The notes: generated from the letters alone by a model not told the origin. DNA of 64,000 nucleotides from Variovorax paradoxus B4 (GCF_000463015.1 NC_022247.1:1922001-1986000), one strand, 5' to 3'; shown: positions 29,705 to 39,132, counted from the first letter of the stretch. Translations and numbers: made by a program.

Positions 29705-31264
29705 TCAGGCGAGCGGCAGCGAGCTCGGCGGTGTGCCTCGGCGACGGCGCATCGCGAGTTCGATCAGCTCGAAGATGCCTTCGCTCAGCAGCGCCAGCGC
29801 CGCGGCCGGCAGCGCGCCCGCCAGCAGCAGCTCGCGGTCGTTGAGGGCCAGTCCCGTCACGATGCGCTCGCCGAATCCGCCCGCACCGATGAAGGCCGCG
29901 ATGGTGGCGGTGCCGATGGCGATGGCCGTGGCCGTTCGCACGCCTGCCAGCAGCGTGGGCAGCGCCAGCGGCAGCAGCACCAGCCGCAGGTTCTGCGGCG
30001 GCGTCATGCCAAGGGCGGTGCCGGCCAGGCGCAGGCCGTTCGGCACTTCGGCGAGGCCCGTCACGGTGTTGCGCATGATCGGCAGCAGCGAGTAAAGCGT
30101 GAGCGCGATCAGCGCGGGCAACGCGCCGATCGCTCCGAGCATGGAGATCAGCACGGCCAGCAGCGCGAGCGAAGGCACGGTCTGCAGCAGGCTCGCGAAG
30201 CCGAGCACCAGCGCACGCAGCCGCACATGCGGAAACACCAGGATCGCGAGCGGCACGCCGATCAGGATCGCAACACCGACGGATACCGCCACCAGCACCA
30301 GGTGCTGGCGCGCGAGCTGCCAGAGGTCGGGGCCGAACAGCTTGGCGGCGAAGCCGCGCCGGGGTTCCCGGGCCTCGGCCTTTGCGCCCTTGCCGGTGCC
30401 GGCCAGGAAGTCGCGCGCGATGGCGTCGAAGGGCACGCTCTGCAGTTCGGCGCGCGCATTCATCGCGATCATCGCGTGCTCGTCGAGGCGGCCCTCGAGC
30501 GCCTGCAGCGCGGCCCAGGCCTTGGGCAGCCGCGCCGGCAGGTCGAGCCTGTAGAGCACCACGGCGTCGTAGCGCGGAAAGTATTTCTTGTCGTCCTCCA
30601 GCACGCGCAGGCCGAGATGGTCGATCTTGGCGTCGGTGGTGTAGATGTCGATGGCGTCGATCTGCTTCGCGGCCACGGCTTCGTAGGCCAGCCCGTGGTC
30701 GAGGCCGGTGGGCGTCTGCGTGAAGCCGTAGCGCGCGGCGAGGCCCTTCCAGCCATCGGCACGGCCGAGGAACTCGTTCGACAGGCCGAGCTTGAGCTCG
30801 GGGTGCTTCGCGAGATCGCTCAGCGTGCGCAGGCCGAGCCGCTCGGCATCGGCCGCCCGCACGGCCAGCGCATAGCCGTCGTTGAAGCCGAGCGGAATGG
30901 CCACACCCAGGCCCAGCGGCGCCAGCGCCGCATTCATGGCCTCGCGCGTATCGGCCGGCGAGCCCTTGAGGATCTCGAGCGCGATGGTGCCGGTGTATTC
31001 GGCGTAGAGGTCGATCGCGCCCGACCGCAGCGCCTCGTACACGATGGCCGTGTTGCCCAGCCCCTGCCGCACCACCGGCGGCGATGCGGTGTGCGGCGCC
31101 GCGGTCTGCGCCAGCAGCTCGGCAAGGATGTACGACTCGGTGAAGCGCTTGGAGCCGACACGCAGCGTGCCCTCACCGGGTTGCGCCGACGCAGCGGCAC
31201 CGAGCCAGGTAATGGCGAACAACAACAAGGCGGCGCGCAGGATGCGGCGGTGGGGCAGGCACAT
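29705..31264 (-). CDS. Osmoprotectant-class ABC receptor-permease fusion
   Basis: A 519-residue fusion. Residues about 1-25 are a signal sequence; 28-290 form an OpuAC/ProX-type receptor (LRVGSKRFTESYILAELLAQ, DLYAEYTGT, GFNDGYALAVR, DAIDIYTTDAKI). From about 315 a BPD permease with five or six helices follows, with the EAA-like segment MTPPQNLRLVLLPLALPTLLAG. Known quaternary-amine/ergothioneine fusions (OpuABC, EgtU) usually place the permease first; here the receptor leads. No ATPase gene is nearby. ATG at 31264 is chosen; 31285 is an alternative. Ligand unknown: betaine, choline or another quaternary amine are candidates. Confidence 0.82.
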   Translation of the reverse strand: MCLPHRRILRAALLLFAITWLGAAASAQPGEGTLRVGSKRFTESYILAELLAQTAAPHTASPPVVRQGLGNTAIVYEALRSGAIDLYAEYTGTIALEILKGSPADTREAMNAALAPLGLGVAIPLGFNDGYALAVRAADAERLGLRTLSDLAKHPELKLGLSNEFLGRADGWKGLAARYGFTQTPTGLDHGLAYEAVAAKQIDAIDIYTTDAKIDHLGLRVLEDDKKYFPRYDAVVLYRLDLPARLPKAWAALQALEGRLDEHAMIAMNARAELQSVPFDAIARDFLAGTGKGAKAEAREPRRGFAAKLFGPDLWQLARQHLVLVAVSVGVAILIGVPLAILVFPHVRLRALVLGFASLLQTVPSLALLAVLISMLGAIGALPALIALTLYSLLPIMRNTVTGLAEVPNGLRLAGTALGMTPPQNLRLVLLPLALPTLLAGVRTATAIAIGTATIAAFIGAGGFGERIVTGLALNDRELLLAGALPAAALALLSEGIFELIELAMRRRRGTPPSSLPLA

Positions 31265-31366
31265 CGGGGGCCAGTGTATAGACATCGCCCCGATCGGCGC
31301 ACCCGCCAATCTCCTACAAAACCTGGTGCGGGCTACCGATGCTTGCCAGATTCAATCGCACTGATC

Positions 31367-32428
31367 ATGGCCGCCATGAAGAAGAAAACCCACCTCCTGC
31401 CCGGCCCCGACGTGCACGGCCTGCGCGAGCTCCCGGGCCTCAGGGTGGAGGGCTACAGCCTGCAGCTGCGCGACAAGGACGGCTTCGTCGGCGACCAGGC
31501 CAGCCAGACCGCCTTCAGGGAGCTACTCGAACGCTGGCGCAAGCGCCGCCGCAAGACCGGCAGCGATCCCTTGGGGCGGGAGCACTCGCGCGACCTCAGC
31601 AAGGCGCAGCTCGACCGCGTGCTGCAGAAGACCTCGGCCGCCGGCGACCTGATGCATGGCGCCATCGAGGAATTCGCCGAAGAACTGGCCTTCGTGATCC
31701 GGCGCTTCACGCGCCAGCCCTCATGGAAGAAGGTGGAGCGCATCGTGGTGGGCGGCGGCTTCACCGAGAGCGACGTGGGCGAGCGCGCCATCCTGCAGAC
31801 GGCGGCCATCCTGGAAGACATGGGCGTGCACGTCCAGCTCGGGCGGCTGTCGCACGAGGTCGACGACGGCGGCCTGATCGGTTGGGTGCACCTGGCGCCG
31901 CCGGCCATGCTGAAGAAGCACGACGCCATCCTGGCCGTGGACATCGGTGGCACCAACGTGCGCTGCGGCATCGTGAAGACGCGGCGGCGCAAGGCGCCCG
32001 ACCTGTCGCGTGCCAAGGTGGTGCGCCGGGAGAAGTGGCGCCATGCGGACGACGACCCGAACCGCACCGACATGGTCGAGCGCATCGCGGCCATGCTCGA
32101 GGACATGGTGCGCTATTGCGAGCGCAGGAAAATCAGGCTTGCACCTTTCATCGGCATTGCCTGTCCGGGGTTGATACGCAAGGACGGCTCGATCGAGCGC
32201 GGGACGCAGAACCTGCCGGGCGATTGGGAGAGCCGTGCGTTTCACCTGCCCAGCGCGCTGTGGCGCCGCATACCGATGATCGGCTCCGGCCCCACGCTGG
32301 TGCTGATGCACAACGACGCGGTGGTGCAGGGGCTGAGCGAGCTGCCCTTCATGCGCGACGTCTGCCATTGGGGCGTACTGACCATCGGCACCGGCCTTGG
32401 CAACGCGAGCTTCACCAACACCTTCTAG
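31367..32428 (+). CDS. Half-ROK protein with long N-terminal extension
   Basis: A 353-residue protein. The region from about residue 185 holds an actin-like ATP-binding domain of the ROK sugar-kinase type: AVDIGGTNVRCGIV (phosphate loop), FIGIACPGLI, LVLMHNDAVVQGL with the catalytic-type Asp, and GVLTIGTGLGNASF. The protein stops there, without the second ROK lobe and its zinc motif CxCGxxGC. The first 185 residues are highly charged (RWRKRRRKTGS, LSKAQLDRVLQK) and not recognised. ATG at 31367 or 31376 is possible; no clear ribosome site. It ends in a convergent four-base overlap with the efflux gene. Kinase activity is doubtful. Confidence 0.65.
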   Translation: MAAMKKKTHLLPGPDVHGLRELPGLRVEGYSLQLRDKDGFVGDQASQTAFRELLERWRKRRRKTGSDPLGREHSRDLSKAQLDRVLQKTSAAGDLMHGAIEEFAEELAFVIRRFTRQPSWKKVERIVVGGGFTESDVGERAILQTAAILEDMGVHVQLGRLSHEVDDGGLIGWVHLAPPAMLKKHDAILAVDIGGTNVRCGIVKTRRRKAPDLSRAKVVRREKWRHADDDPNRTDMVERIAAMLEDMVRYCERRKIRLAPFIGIACPGLIRKDGSIERGTQNLPGDWESRAFHLPSALWRRIPMIGSGPTLVLMHNDAVVQGLSELPFMRDVCHWGVLTIGTGLGNASFTNTF

Positions 32429-33957
32429 CCCGGTGCCGCAGCGACGGCGGGCGGCATGGTGCCGCCGAGCGCCTTGTAGACCGCCACCATGCCGACCGCC
32501 ATGCGGCTCGTGCTCTGCACCTGGTCGCGCCGGGCCTGCAGCAGCGTGCGGCGGGCGTCGAGTTCGACGCCGAAATCCGTGAGCCCGTTCGCATAGCGCG
32601 CATGCGCGAGCGTGAGTGCGTCGCGGCTGCTGCGCTCGCGCTCGACCAGCTCGGCGTGGCGCTGGCGCTCGGCGGTGTAGGCGCTCAGCGCCGAATCGAT
32701 TTCATGCCAGGCCTTGAGCACGGTCTGCTGGAAGGCCACCGCGGCTTCCTGCTGCTGCAGCTCGCGCAGGTTCACCGTGCTCCGGCGCCGGCCGTTGTCG
32801 AAGATGGGCAGGCTGATGGAGGGGCCGACATGCCATTGCCGGCTGCCCCATTCGCCAAAGCGCTCGCTGCCGGCCGATTCGTAGCCGAAGCCCGCACCGA
32901 GCGTGACGCGCGGATAGAGGTCTGCCACGGCCACGCCGATGCGCGCGGTGGCGGCATGCAATTGCGCCTCTGCCGCGGCGATGTCGGGGCGCTGGCGCGC
33001 CACATCGGAAGGCAGGCCCAGCGCAAGGTCGGGCAGCGGTGATGCCTGCAGCGCTTCGAGCGTGTCGCCCGCGCCGTCGGAAGGTGGCGCGAGTTCGGCG
33101 TTCAGCGTGCCGGGCGATGCGCCGGCCAGCAGCGTGATCTGGTTCATGGCCTGCGCCTCCTGCTGCAGCAGCATCGGAATGCGCGCGCGCAGCTCGGCCA
33201 GCTGCGTGCGCTGGCGCGTCGGGTCCAGGTCGGTGACCAGTCCGCCGTCGGCACGTGCCTGCACCAGCTCGAGCGACTCGGCCGCGGCCGCGATGTCGGC
33301 CCGGGCCAGGCGCAGTTCACGCTGTGCACCGCGCAACTCGAAGTAGCTGCGCGCCACCTCCGCCTGCACGCTGAGCTGCGCCTGCTGCAGCAGCGCGGCC
33401 GATGCGCCGGTGTCCGCATCGGCGGCCTCGATGCTGCGCCGCACGCGGCCCCAGAGGTCGATTTCCCACGAGGCATCGAAACCGGCCTGGTAGAGGTTGT
33501 AGGGCTCGCTGAGCGTGCGGATCAGCTGGTCGCGGTTGGCGACCGACGAGCCCAGCGCATCGATCATCCGCGTCGCGGTGCCGCTCTCGCTCTGGCGCTG
33601 CCGGCTGACGCTGCCGCTGGCATTGAGCTGCGGCGCCTGCTGCGCCGCCGCCGCGGTGCGCTGGACGCGGCTTTGCGCGAAGCGCAGGGCAGCGGTTTGC
33701 AGGTCATGGTTGGCGGCCAGCGCGCGGGCCTGCAAGCGGTCGAGCAGCGGATCGCCGAAGGCCTTCCAGTCGCCGGATGCGACGCCCGCCGGCGCGGCCT
33801 TGCGCTCGGCGCCGAGCAGCGCCGCCGAGCCGCCGTGCCATGCGGACCAATCGGTGGGCGCCTGCACTTGCGCGGGCCGGTGGTCGGGCCCCACGGCGCA
33901 TCCACCCAGCAGAAGCGCAAGCACGGAATATGCGAAGAGGGTGCGTGATGCAGGCAT
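32425..33957 (-). CDS. NodT-family outer-membrane efflux lipoprotein
   Basis: A 510-residue TolC-like outer-membrane factor with lipobox LLLGGC (Cys20), followed by AVGPDHRPAQV typical of the RND/ABC outer-membrane family. Two outer-membrane-efflux repeats follow, rich in heptads (residues about 60-265 and 280-490), with SARA/Ala-rich helical hairpins and TLGAGFGYESAGSERFG strands. As last gene of the leftward efflux operon it would provide the exit duct for the HlyD-ABC pump. The stop codon shares CTAG with the convergent ROK-like gene. Confidence 0.92.
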   Translation of the reverse strand: MPASRTLFAYSVLALLLGGCAVGPDHRPAQVQAPTDWSAWHGGSAALLGAERKAAPAGVASGDWKAFGDPLLDRLQARALAANHDLQTAALRFAQSRVQRTAAAAQQAPQLNASGSVSRQRQSESGTATRMIDALGSSVANRDQLIRTLSEPYNLYQAGFDASWEIDLWGRVRRSIEAADADTGASAALLQQAQLSVQAEVARSYFELRGAQRELRLARADIAAAAESLELVQARADGGLVTDLDPTRQRTQLAELRARIPMLLQQEAQAMNQITLLAGASPGTLNAELAPPSDGAGDTLEALQASPLPDLALGLPSDVARQRPDIAAAEAQLHAATARIGVAVADLYPRVTLGAGFGYESAGSERFGEWGSRQWHVGPSISLPIFDNGRRRSTVNLRELQQQEAAVAFQQTVLKAWHEIDSALSAYTAERQRHAELVERERSSRDALTLAHARYANGLTDFGVELDARRTLLQARRDQVQSTSRMAVGMVAVYKALGGTMPPAVAAAPG

Positions 33958-33972
33958 GTGGTGCTCCCGGGT

Positions 33973-35091
33973 TCAGACCAGGCGATGGCGAAACAGCCAG
34001 GCCGCCAGCGGCAGCGTGACGATGGCGATGATCGACAGCGGAATCAGGTTGTGCCACACCGTGGCCAGGCCCACGCCCTCGAGGTAGACGCGCTGCACCA
34101 GGTCGATCGCGAAGCGCAGCGGGTTGGCCATGGTGATCACCTGCAGCACGTGCGGCATGTTGCGCACCGGCGTGGTCAGGCCGGAGAGCAGCATCATCGG
34201 CATCAACAGCACGAAGGTGTAGAGCATGGCCTGCTGCATGTTGGCCGACACCGCCGAAATCGAGAGGCCGATGCCCACGCTGGCCACCGTGAAGAAAACC
34301 AGCCCGGTGTAGAGCGTGACCAGCGAGCCCGCCATCGGAATGCCGAACCAGAACAGCGCCACCAGCAGGATCAGCGTCGACTGCGCGAGGCCCACCAGCA
34401 CCGGCGGCAGCGCCTTGCCGATCATGATCTCGAGCGGCGACATCGGCGTGACCAGCAGCTGGTCGAAGGTGCCTTGCTCGCGCTCCCGCGCCACGGAAAG
34501 CGCGGTGAGCAGCAGCGTCTGCAGCATGCTGAGCGCGGCGATCAGGCCGGGCAGCAGGTTCCATCGCGTTTCGAGGTTGGGGTTGAACCAGGCGCGCGAT
34601 TCGATGGTGAGCGGGGCCGGCGGTGCGCCGGCGCGCGCGCGCAGCTCGGCGTTGTAGCGCTCGACCACCGCGCTCACGTAGCCGGCCGCGGAGCCCGCGG
34701 TGTTGGAGTTGCGCGCATCCAGGATCAGCTGGATGGCCGCGGACTGTCCCGCGCTGAGCTGCTGCTCGAAGTTCGGCGCGATCTGGATCACGAGCAACGC
34801 CTTCTCGGTATCGATGACTTCCCGGATGTCGGCCTGCGTGCGCAGCGTGGCCACGCGATGGAAGACGCCGGTGCTGTCGAGGTGCGCAATCAGCTCGCTC
34901 GATGCGCCCGTGCGGCTCTGGTCGAGCAGCGCATAGGGCACGTTCGAGAGGTCGTAGGTGGCGGCATAGCCGAAGACGAGGCTCTGCATGATGGCGGGAA
35001 CGAACAGGATCACGCGGCTTGCCGGGTCCTTGAAGATGGCGAGCAGCTCCTTCTTGCAGAGGTTGGCGACGCGCAGCAGGAAGTCGATCAT
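33973..35091 (-). CDS. ABC-2 type efflux permease, second copy
   Basis: A 372-residue membrane protein of the YhhJ/YbhR class. One N-terminal helix (KDPASRVILFVPAIMQSLVFGYAA) is followed by a large periplasmic domain (about 45-175) and five C-terminal helices with the ABC-2 pattern REREQGTFDQLLVTPMSPLEIMIGKALP and LSGLTTPVRNMP. The start at 35091 removes an unneeded upstream extension. It lies 13 bases after its paralogue and 15 before the outer-membrane factor. Two such permeases usually form the heterodimeric channel driven by the double ATPase. Confidence 0.92.
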   Translation of the reverse strand: MIDFLLRVANLCKKELLAIFKDPASRVILFVPAIMQSLVFGYAATYDLSNVPYALLDQSRTGASSELIAHLDSTGVFHRVATLRTQADIREVIDTEKALLVIQIAPNFEQQLSAGQSAAIQLILDARNSNTAGSAAGYVSAVVERYNAELRARAGAPPAPLTIESRAWFNPNLETRWNLLPGLIAALSMLQTLLLTALSVAREREQGTFDQLLVTPMSPLEIMIGKALPPVLVGLAQSTLILLVALFWFGIPMAGSLVTLYTGLVFFTVASVGIGLSISAVSANMQQAMLYTFVLLMPMMLLSGLTTPVRNMPHVLQVITMANPLRFAIDLVQRVYLEGVGLATVWHNLIPLSIIAIVTLPLAAWLFRHRLV

Positions 35092-35104
35092 GGAAGGCGG
35101 TCCT

Positions 35105-36241
35105 TCAATCCAGGCTCTTGCGCGTGACCACGCGGGCAAGCAGCAGCAGGCCGACCGCATAGGCCACGAGGACCGTGCAGTTGCGCCAGATCAGCGGCCA
35201 GACGTCGCCCGCGAGGAACAGCGTCTTGATCAGGTCCATGAAGTAGGTGGCCGGCAGCACGTGGCCGATCACGCGCACGGCGGTGGGCACGTTGCGCAGG
35301 TCGAACAGGAAGCCCGACAGCATCATCGAAGGCATGAACGTGACGATCAGCGCCACCTGGCTCGCGAGAAACTGGTTGCGCGTGACCGACGAGATCACCA
35401 GCCCCAGGCTCACCGCCACGATCAGGTACAGCATCGAGCTGAGCACCACCGCGAGCAGCGAGCCGTACATCGGCACCGCGAACAGGAAGCGCGCGGCCAG
35501 CAGGCACAGCGCAAGGCCCAGCATGCCGACAGCGAAATACGGAATGATCTTGGCCAGCAGTATTTCCACTGGCCGCACCGGCGTGACGAACAGCGCCTCG
35601 AGCGTGCCGCGCTCCCATTCGCGCGCCATCACCAATGCGGTGAGAAAGGCGCCAACCAGGGTCATGATGAGCACGATGAGGCCCGGCACCAGGTACCAGG
35701 TGCTGGTGTTCGCGGCGTTGAACCACATGCGCTGCTCCACGGTCACGCGGCCCGCTGCGGGGGCGTCGGCACCGGTGCTGCCGCCGCCGCGGTCGGCCTG
35801 GCGCACGGCCGATTGCGCCAGGGCGCCGCTCACGTAGGCCTGGATGATGGTCGCGCGCCCGGCGTCGGCGCCATGCACGATGAGCTGCACGTGCGCGTTG
35901 CCTGCAGCCAGCGCGCGCGAGAAATCCGAGGGCACGCGCACGATGCCGTCGATCTTGCGTTCGCGCATCAACGCCTCGGCGTCGTGCATGGAGCCCAGCA
36001 GCACGGGCGCGATGGTGGGCGAAAGTTGCAGGCCGGCCATGGCCTCATGCGCGGTGGGCGAGGGGTCTTCGAGCACCACGCCCACCGGTGCGTTCTTCAC
36101 GTCCAGCGACATGCCGTAGCCGAAGATCAGGATCAGCACCATCGGCAGCAGGATGCCGATGGCCAGGTTGCTGCGGTCGCGCAGCAGCTGGCGAAACTCC
36201 TTGCGCGTGAGGGAGACGAGCCGGGTGCGGAAGCCGCTCAT
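35105..36241 (-). CDS. ABC-2 type efflux permease, first copy
   Basis: A 378-residue paralogue of the downstream permease, with the same plan: an N-terminal helix after RKEFRQLLRDRSNLAIG, a periplasmic domain, then helices with REWERGTLEALFVTPVRPVEILLAKIIPY and LSGFLFDLRNVPTAVRV. ATG at 36241 overlaps the ATPase stop as ATGA, indicating translational coupling. Closest well-known relatives are E. coli YbhS/YbhR and YhhJ, linked to resistance to cationic drugs and to lipid or antibiotic export. Confidence 0.92.
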   Translation of the reverse strand: MSGFRTRLVSLTRKEFRQLLRDRSNLAIGILLPMVLILIFGYGMSLDVKNAPVGVVLEDPSPTAHEAMAGLQLSPTIAPVLLGSMHDAEALMRERKIDGIVRVPSDFSRALAAGNAHVQLIVHGADAGRATIIQAYVSGALAQSAVRQADRGGGSTGADAPAAGRVTVEQRMWFNAANTSTWYLVPGLIVLIMTLVGAFLTALVMAREWERGTLEALFVTPVRPVEILLAKIIPYFAVGMLGLALCLLAARFLFAVPMYGSLLAVVLSSMLYLIVAVSLGLVISSVTRNQFLASQVALIVTFMPSMMLSGFLFDLRNVPTAVRVIGHVLPATYFMDLIKTLFLAGDVWPLIWRNCTVLVAYAVGLLLLARVVTRKSLD

Positions 36242-38046
36242 TGGTGCACCCCAGGCGCTGCGCGCCTTTCCGCCGAGCTGTCTTCCTGCCGCGCCTTCTC
36301 GACGATGCCGATGAAGGCCTGCTCCATGTCGATGCGCTTTTCGTCGTCCTCGCCATCGAGTGCCTGCGCCCGCACCTCGCGCGGCGTGCCGATGGCCAGC
36401 ACCTTGCCGGCGTCCTGGATCACGATGCGGTCGCAGTACTCGGCCTCTTCCATGAAGTGGGTCGTGATGACGACGGTGGTGCCGCCTTCGGCCAGTGCCG
36501 TGATGCGGCGCCAGAACTCGCGGCGCGCGAGCGGGTCGGTGCCGCTGGTGGGCTCGTCGAGGAACAGGATCTCGGGCTCGTGCAGCAGGCCCGTGGCCAT
36601 GGCCAGGCGCTGCCTGTAGCCGCCGGGCAGCTGGCCGCTGGGCGCGTCGAGTTCGCGTTCGAGGCCGAACTGCTGCAGCACCGTGTCCATGCGCCCCTGC
36701 AGCTTCTGCCCGCGCAGGCCGTAGGCGCCGCCGAAGAACGAGAGGTTCTCGCGCACCGTGAGATTGCCGTAGAGCGCGAACTTCTGCGACACGTAGCCGA
36801 TGCGCTGGCGGGCCTGCGCGCGCGCGTGGCGCAGGTCGACGCCCGCCACGCGCAGTTGCCCGCCGCTCGCGGGCAGCAGGCCGCAGAGCATGCGAAAGGT
36901 GGTGGTCTTGCCCGCGCCGTTAGGGCCCAGCAGGCCGAAGATCTCACCGCGCCGCACCGAGAAGCTGGTGCTCGCCACGGCCACGAAATCGCCGAAGCGG
37001 CGCACCAGGTCCTTCACCTCGATGACCACTTCGCCGGGCTCGCCCTCGGCCGGTGCAAGGCCTTCGCTCGCCGCTGATGGCGCGATGTTCGTGTCGGTGG
37101 CCTGCCGGGCGCGCAGCAGCGTCATGAAGCCGTCTTCGAGCCGAGGCGGCACGGGCTCGGCGCGCGCACCGGCGAGCAGCTTCTCGAGGGCCGCGTCGTC
37201 CGTGCCTCGGCGGCGGATGAAGTGCACCTCGCCGCCCTTCGGCACGGCATCGACGATCTCTTGCCGCGCATCGAGCAGGCGCGCCTGCATCAGCCGTGGC
37301 GCCTCGCCGTCCGGCGGCGCCGCGACAAAGCAGGTGCCCTCTGCATGGCCGCGAATTTCGTCCGGCGTGCCCTGCGCGATCAGCCGGCCCTCCTGCAGCA
37401 CGAACACGTGGCTGCAGCGCTCGGCCTCGTCGAGGTAGGCGGTGCTCACGATCACCGAAAGCTTTTCCTCGTCGACCAGCTGCTGCACGATCTGCCAGAG
37501 CTCGCGCCGCGAGAGCGGATCGACGCCCACGGTGGGTTCGTCGAGCAGCAGCAGGTCGGGCGAGCGCACCAGCGTGCAGGCGAGGCCGAGCTTCTGCTTC
37601 ATGCCGCCCGAAAGCTTGCCCGCGGGGCGGTCGGTGAAGCGGCCGAGGTCGGTCATTTCCATCAGCCGCGCATAGCGCGCGCGGCGTTGGCCGGCCAGGA
37701 CGCCGTGCAGGTCGGCGTAGAGGTCGAGGTTCTCCTGCACGCTCAGGTCGTCGTAGAGGCCGAAGCGCTGGGGCATGTAGCTGATGCGGTCCTGCACCGC
37801 CTGCGGGTCGGCCGACACGTCGATGCCGAGCACGCGCAGTTCGCCTGCGTCGGCGCGCATCAGGCCGGCCATCAGCCGCAGCAGCGTGGTCTTGCCCGCG
37901 CCGTCGGGGCCGACCAGCGCCGTGAGCGTGCCGGAGCGCACTTCGAGCGACACGTCGTCGAGCGCACGCACCACCTGCTTCGAGCCCTTGGCCACGAAGC
38001 GCTTGTGCAGGGAGCGTGCAACCACGGCGGGCCCGGTGTCGCGCAT
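36238..38046 (-). CDS. Double-ATPase ABC exporter subunit (YhiH/YbhF-like)
   Basis: A 602-residue cytoplasmic protein with two complete nucleotide-binding domains. Domain 1: Walker A GPDGAGKTT, signature LSGGMKQKL, Walker B LLLLDEPTVGVD. Domain 2, from about residue 330: GPNGAGKTT, a diverged signature LPGGYRQRL, and ILFLDEPTSGTD. The ATG at 38046 overlaps the HlyD stop by one base. It would energise both ABC-2 permeases downstream. A Ser-to-Pro change in the second signature hints that the two ATP sites are not equal. Confidence 0.94.
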   Translation of the reverse strand: MRDTGPAVVARSLHKRFVAKGSKQVVRALDDVSLEVRSGTLTALVGPDGAGKTTLLRLMAGLMRADAGELRVLGIDVSADPQAVQDRISYMPQRFGLYDDLSVQENLDLYADLHGVLAGQRRARYARLMEMTDLGRFTDRPAGKLSGGMKQKLGLACTLVRSPDLLLLDEPTVGVDPLSRRELWQIVQQLVDEEKLSVIVSTAYLDEAERCSHVFVLQEGRLIAQGTPDEIRGHAEGTCFVAAPPDGEAPRLMQARLLDARQEIVDAVPKGGEVHFIRRRGTDDAALEKLLAGARAEPVPPRLEDGFMTLLRARQATDTNIAPSAASEGLAPAEGEPGEVVIEVKDLVRRFGDFVAVASTSFSVRRGEIFGLLGPNGAGKTTTFRMLCGLLPASGGQLRVAGVDLRHARAQARQRIGYVSQKFALYGNLTVRENLSFFGGAYGLRGQKLQGRMDTVLQQFGLERELDAPSGQLPGGYRQRLAMATGLLHEPEILFLDEPTSGTDPLARREFWRRITALAEGGTTVVITTHFMEEAEYCDRIVIQDAGKVLAIGTPREVRAQALDGEDDEKRIDMEQAFIGIVEKARQEDSSAERRAAPGVHQ

Positions 38047-39065
38047 CAGGGTTTGCCGTTGGCGGTGGAGGAAGCGAGCTGCAGCCGCACGGTCGCCGGC
38101 ATGCCGAGCCGCAGCCGGTCTTCCTTGTCGTCGACCATCACGCGGATCTCGTAGACCAGGCTGCTGCGCAGCTCCTCGGTCTGCACCGTCTTGGGCGTGA
38201 ACTCGGCGACCGACGAGATGTAGCCCACCTTGCCCGCGATCGGCTGGCCGGGCTGGCTGTCCGTGGCCACGCTGGCCGGCTGGCCGGGCCGCACGCGGCC
38301 GAGGTCGGGTTCGGCCACATAGGCGCGCACCCACTTGGGATCGGTGATGGCCAGCGTGAAGGCCGGGCGCTGCGGCGAAGCCATGTCGCCGGGCTCGAGC
38401 AGGCGGGCGCGCACCACGGCGTCGATGGGCGACTTGAGCTCGGCTTCGGCCAGCTGGTGGTTCATGAGCGCGAGGTCGGCGCGTGCGGATTCGAGCTGGG
38501 CCTGCGCCTGCGCGATGTCTTCCTTGCGCGGGCCGGCCACCGCGAGCTGCTGCGCCTTGCGCGCATTGTCCAGCTGCGCGAGCGCCATCTTGCGGCGGGC
38601 CTGCGCACTGTCGAGGTCCTGCTGGCTCACCGCGCGTCCGGCCGTGGTCTGGCCGATGGCCTGCAGGCGCGCGAGCTGCTGCCGGGCAAGGTCGGCATCG
38701 GCCTGCGCCGCGGCCACCTGGGCGCCGGCCTGCGCCAGTTCCTCGGGGCGGCTGCCGGTCTTCAGGCGCAGCAGCGCCTGCTCCTGCACGCCGATGCGCG
38801 CCTGCGACTGCGCCACGCGCAGCACGAGCGAGCGGGTGTCGAGCCGGCCCAGCACCTGCCCGGCCCGCACATGGTCGCCTTCGCGCACCGCGAGTTCGGC
38901 CACGCGCTCGCTGGCATTGAAGGCGAGCGAGACCTGGCGCACGTCGACGTTGCCGTACAGCACGAGCTGGTCGGACGGCGCGGCCGAGCGGCTGAAGTAC
39001 CACCAGCCGCCTGCAGCGGCCGCCAGCGCCACGAGGGCAGCGGCAATGAGAGGTCTCTTGTTCAT
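38046..39065 (-). CDS. HlyD-family periplasmic adaptor
   Basis: A 339-residue membrane-fusion protein. One N-terminal anchor (about 5-23, ending GGWWYFS), a biotinyl-lipoyl-like half (LYGNVDVRQVSLAFNASERVAELAVREGDHVRAGQVLGRLD), a long Ala/Gln/Arg-rich coiled coil (about 85-200), then the second lipoyl half (LKSPIDAVVRARLLEPGDMASP) and a beta-barrel. It bridges the inner-membrane ABC pump to the NodT-type outer-membrane factor. It is the first gene of the operon, divergent from the TetR regulator with 98 bases between, and a palindromic site lies there. Confidence 0.93.
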   Translation of the reverse strand: MNKRPLIAAALVALAAAAGGWWYFSRSAAPSDQLVLYGNVDVRQVSLAFNASERVAELAVREGDHVRAGQVLGRLDTRSLVLRVAQSQARIGVQEQALLRLKTGSRPEELAQAGAQVAAAQADADLARQQLARLQAIGQTTAGRAVSQQDLDSAQARRKMALAQLDNARKAQQLAVAGPRKEDIAQAQAQLESARADLALMNHQLAEAELKSPIDAVVRARLLEPGDMASPQRPAFTLAITDPKWVRAYVAEPDLGRVRPGQPASVATDSQPGQPIAGKVGYISSVAEFTPKTVQTEELRSSLVYEIRVMVDDKEDRLRLGMPATVRLQLASSTANGKP

Positions 39066-39110
39066 GGGCGGGTTCCTGCCGGTTTCCACACGGATGCTCG
39101 CCGGATGTTA

Positions 39111-39132
39111 TCAAATTGAAATTTGAATTTGA
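39111..39132. promoter_or_regulatory. Probable TetR operator in the efflux divergent promoter
   Basis: Perfect inverted repeat with 7-base arms TCAAATT (39111-39117) and AATTTGA (39126-39132) around 8 bases. The block is strikingly AT-rich in a GC-rich genome and sits midway between the divergent HlyD and TetR genes, where the regulator of such pumps usually binds. Confidence 0.7.
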
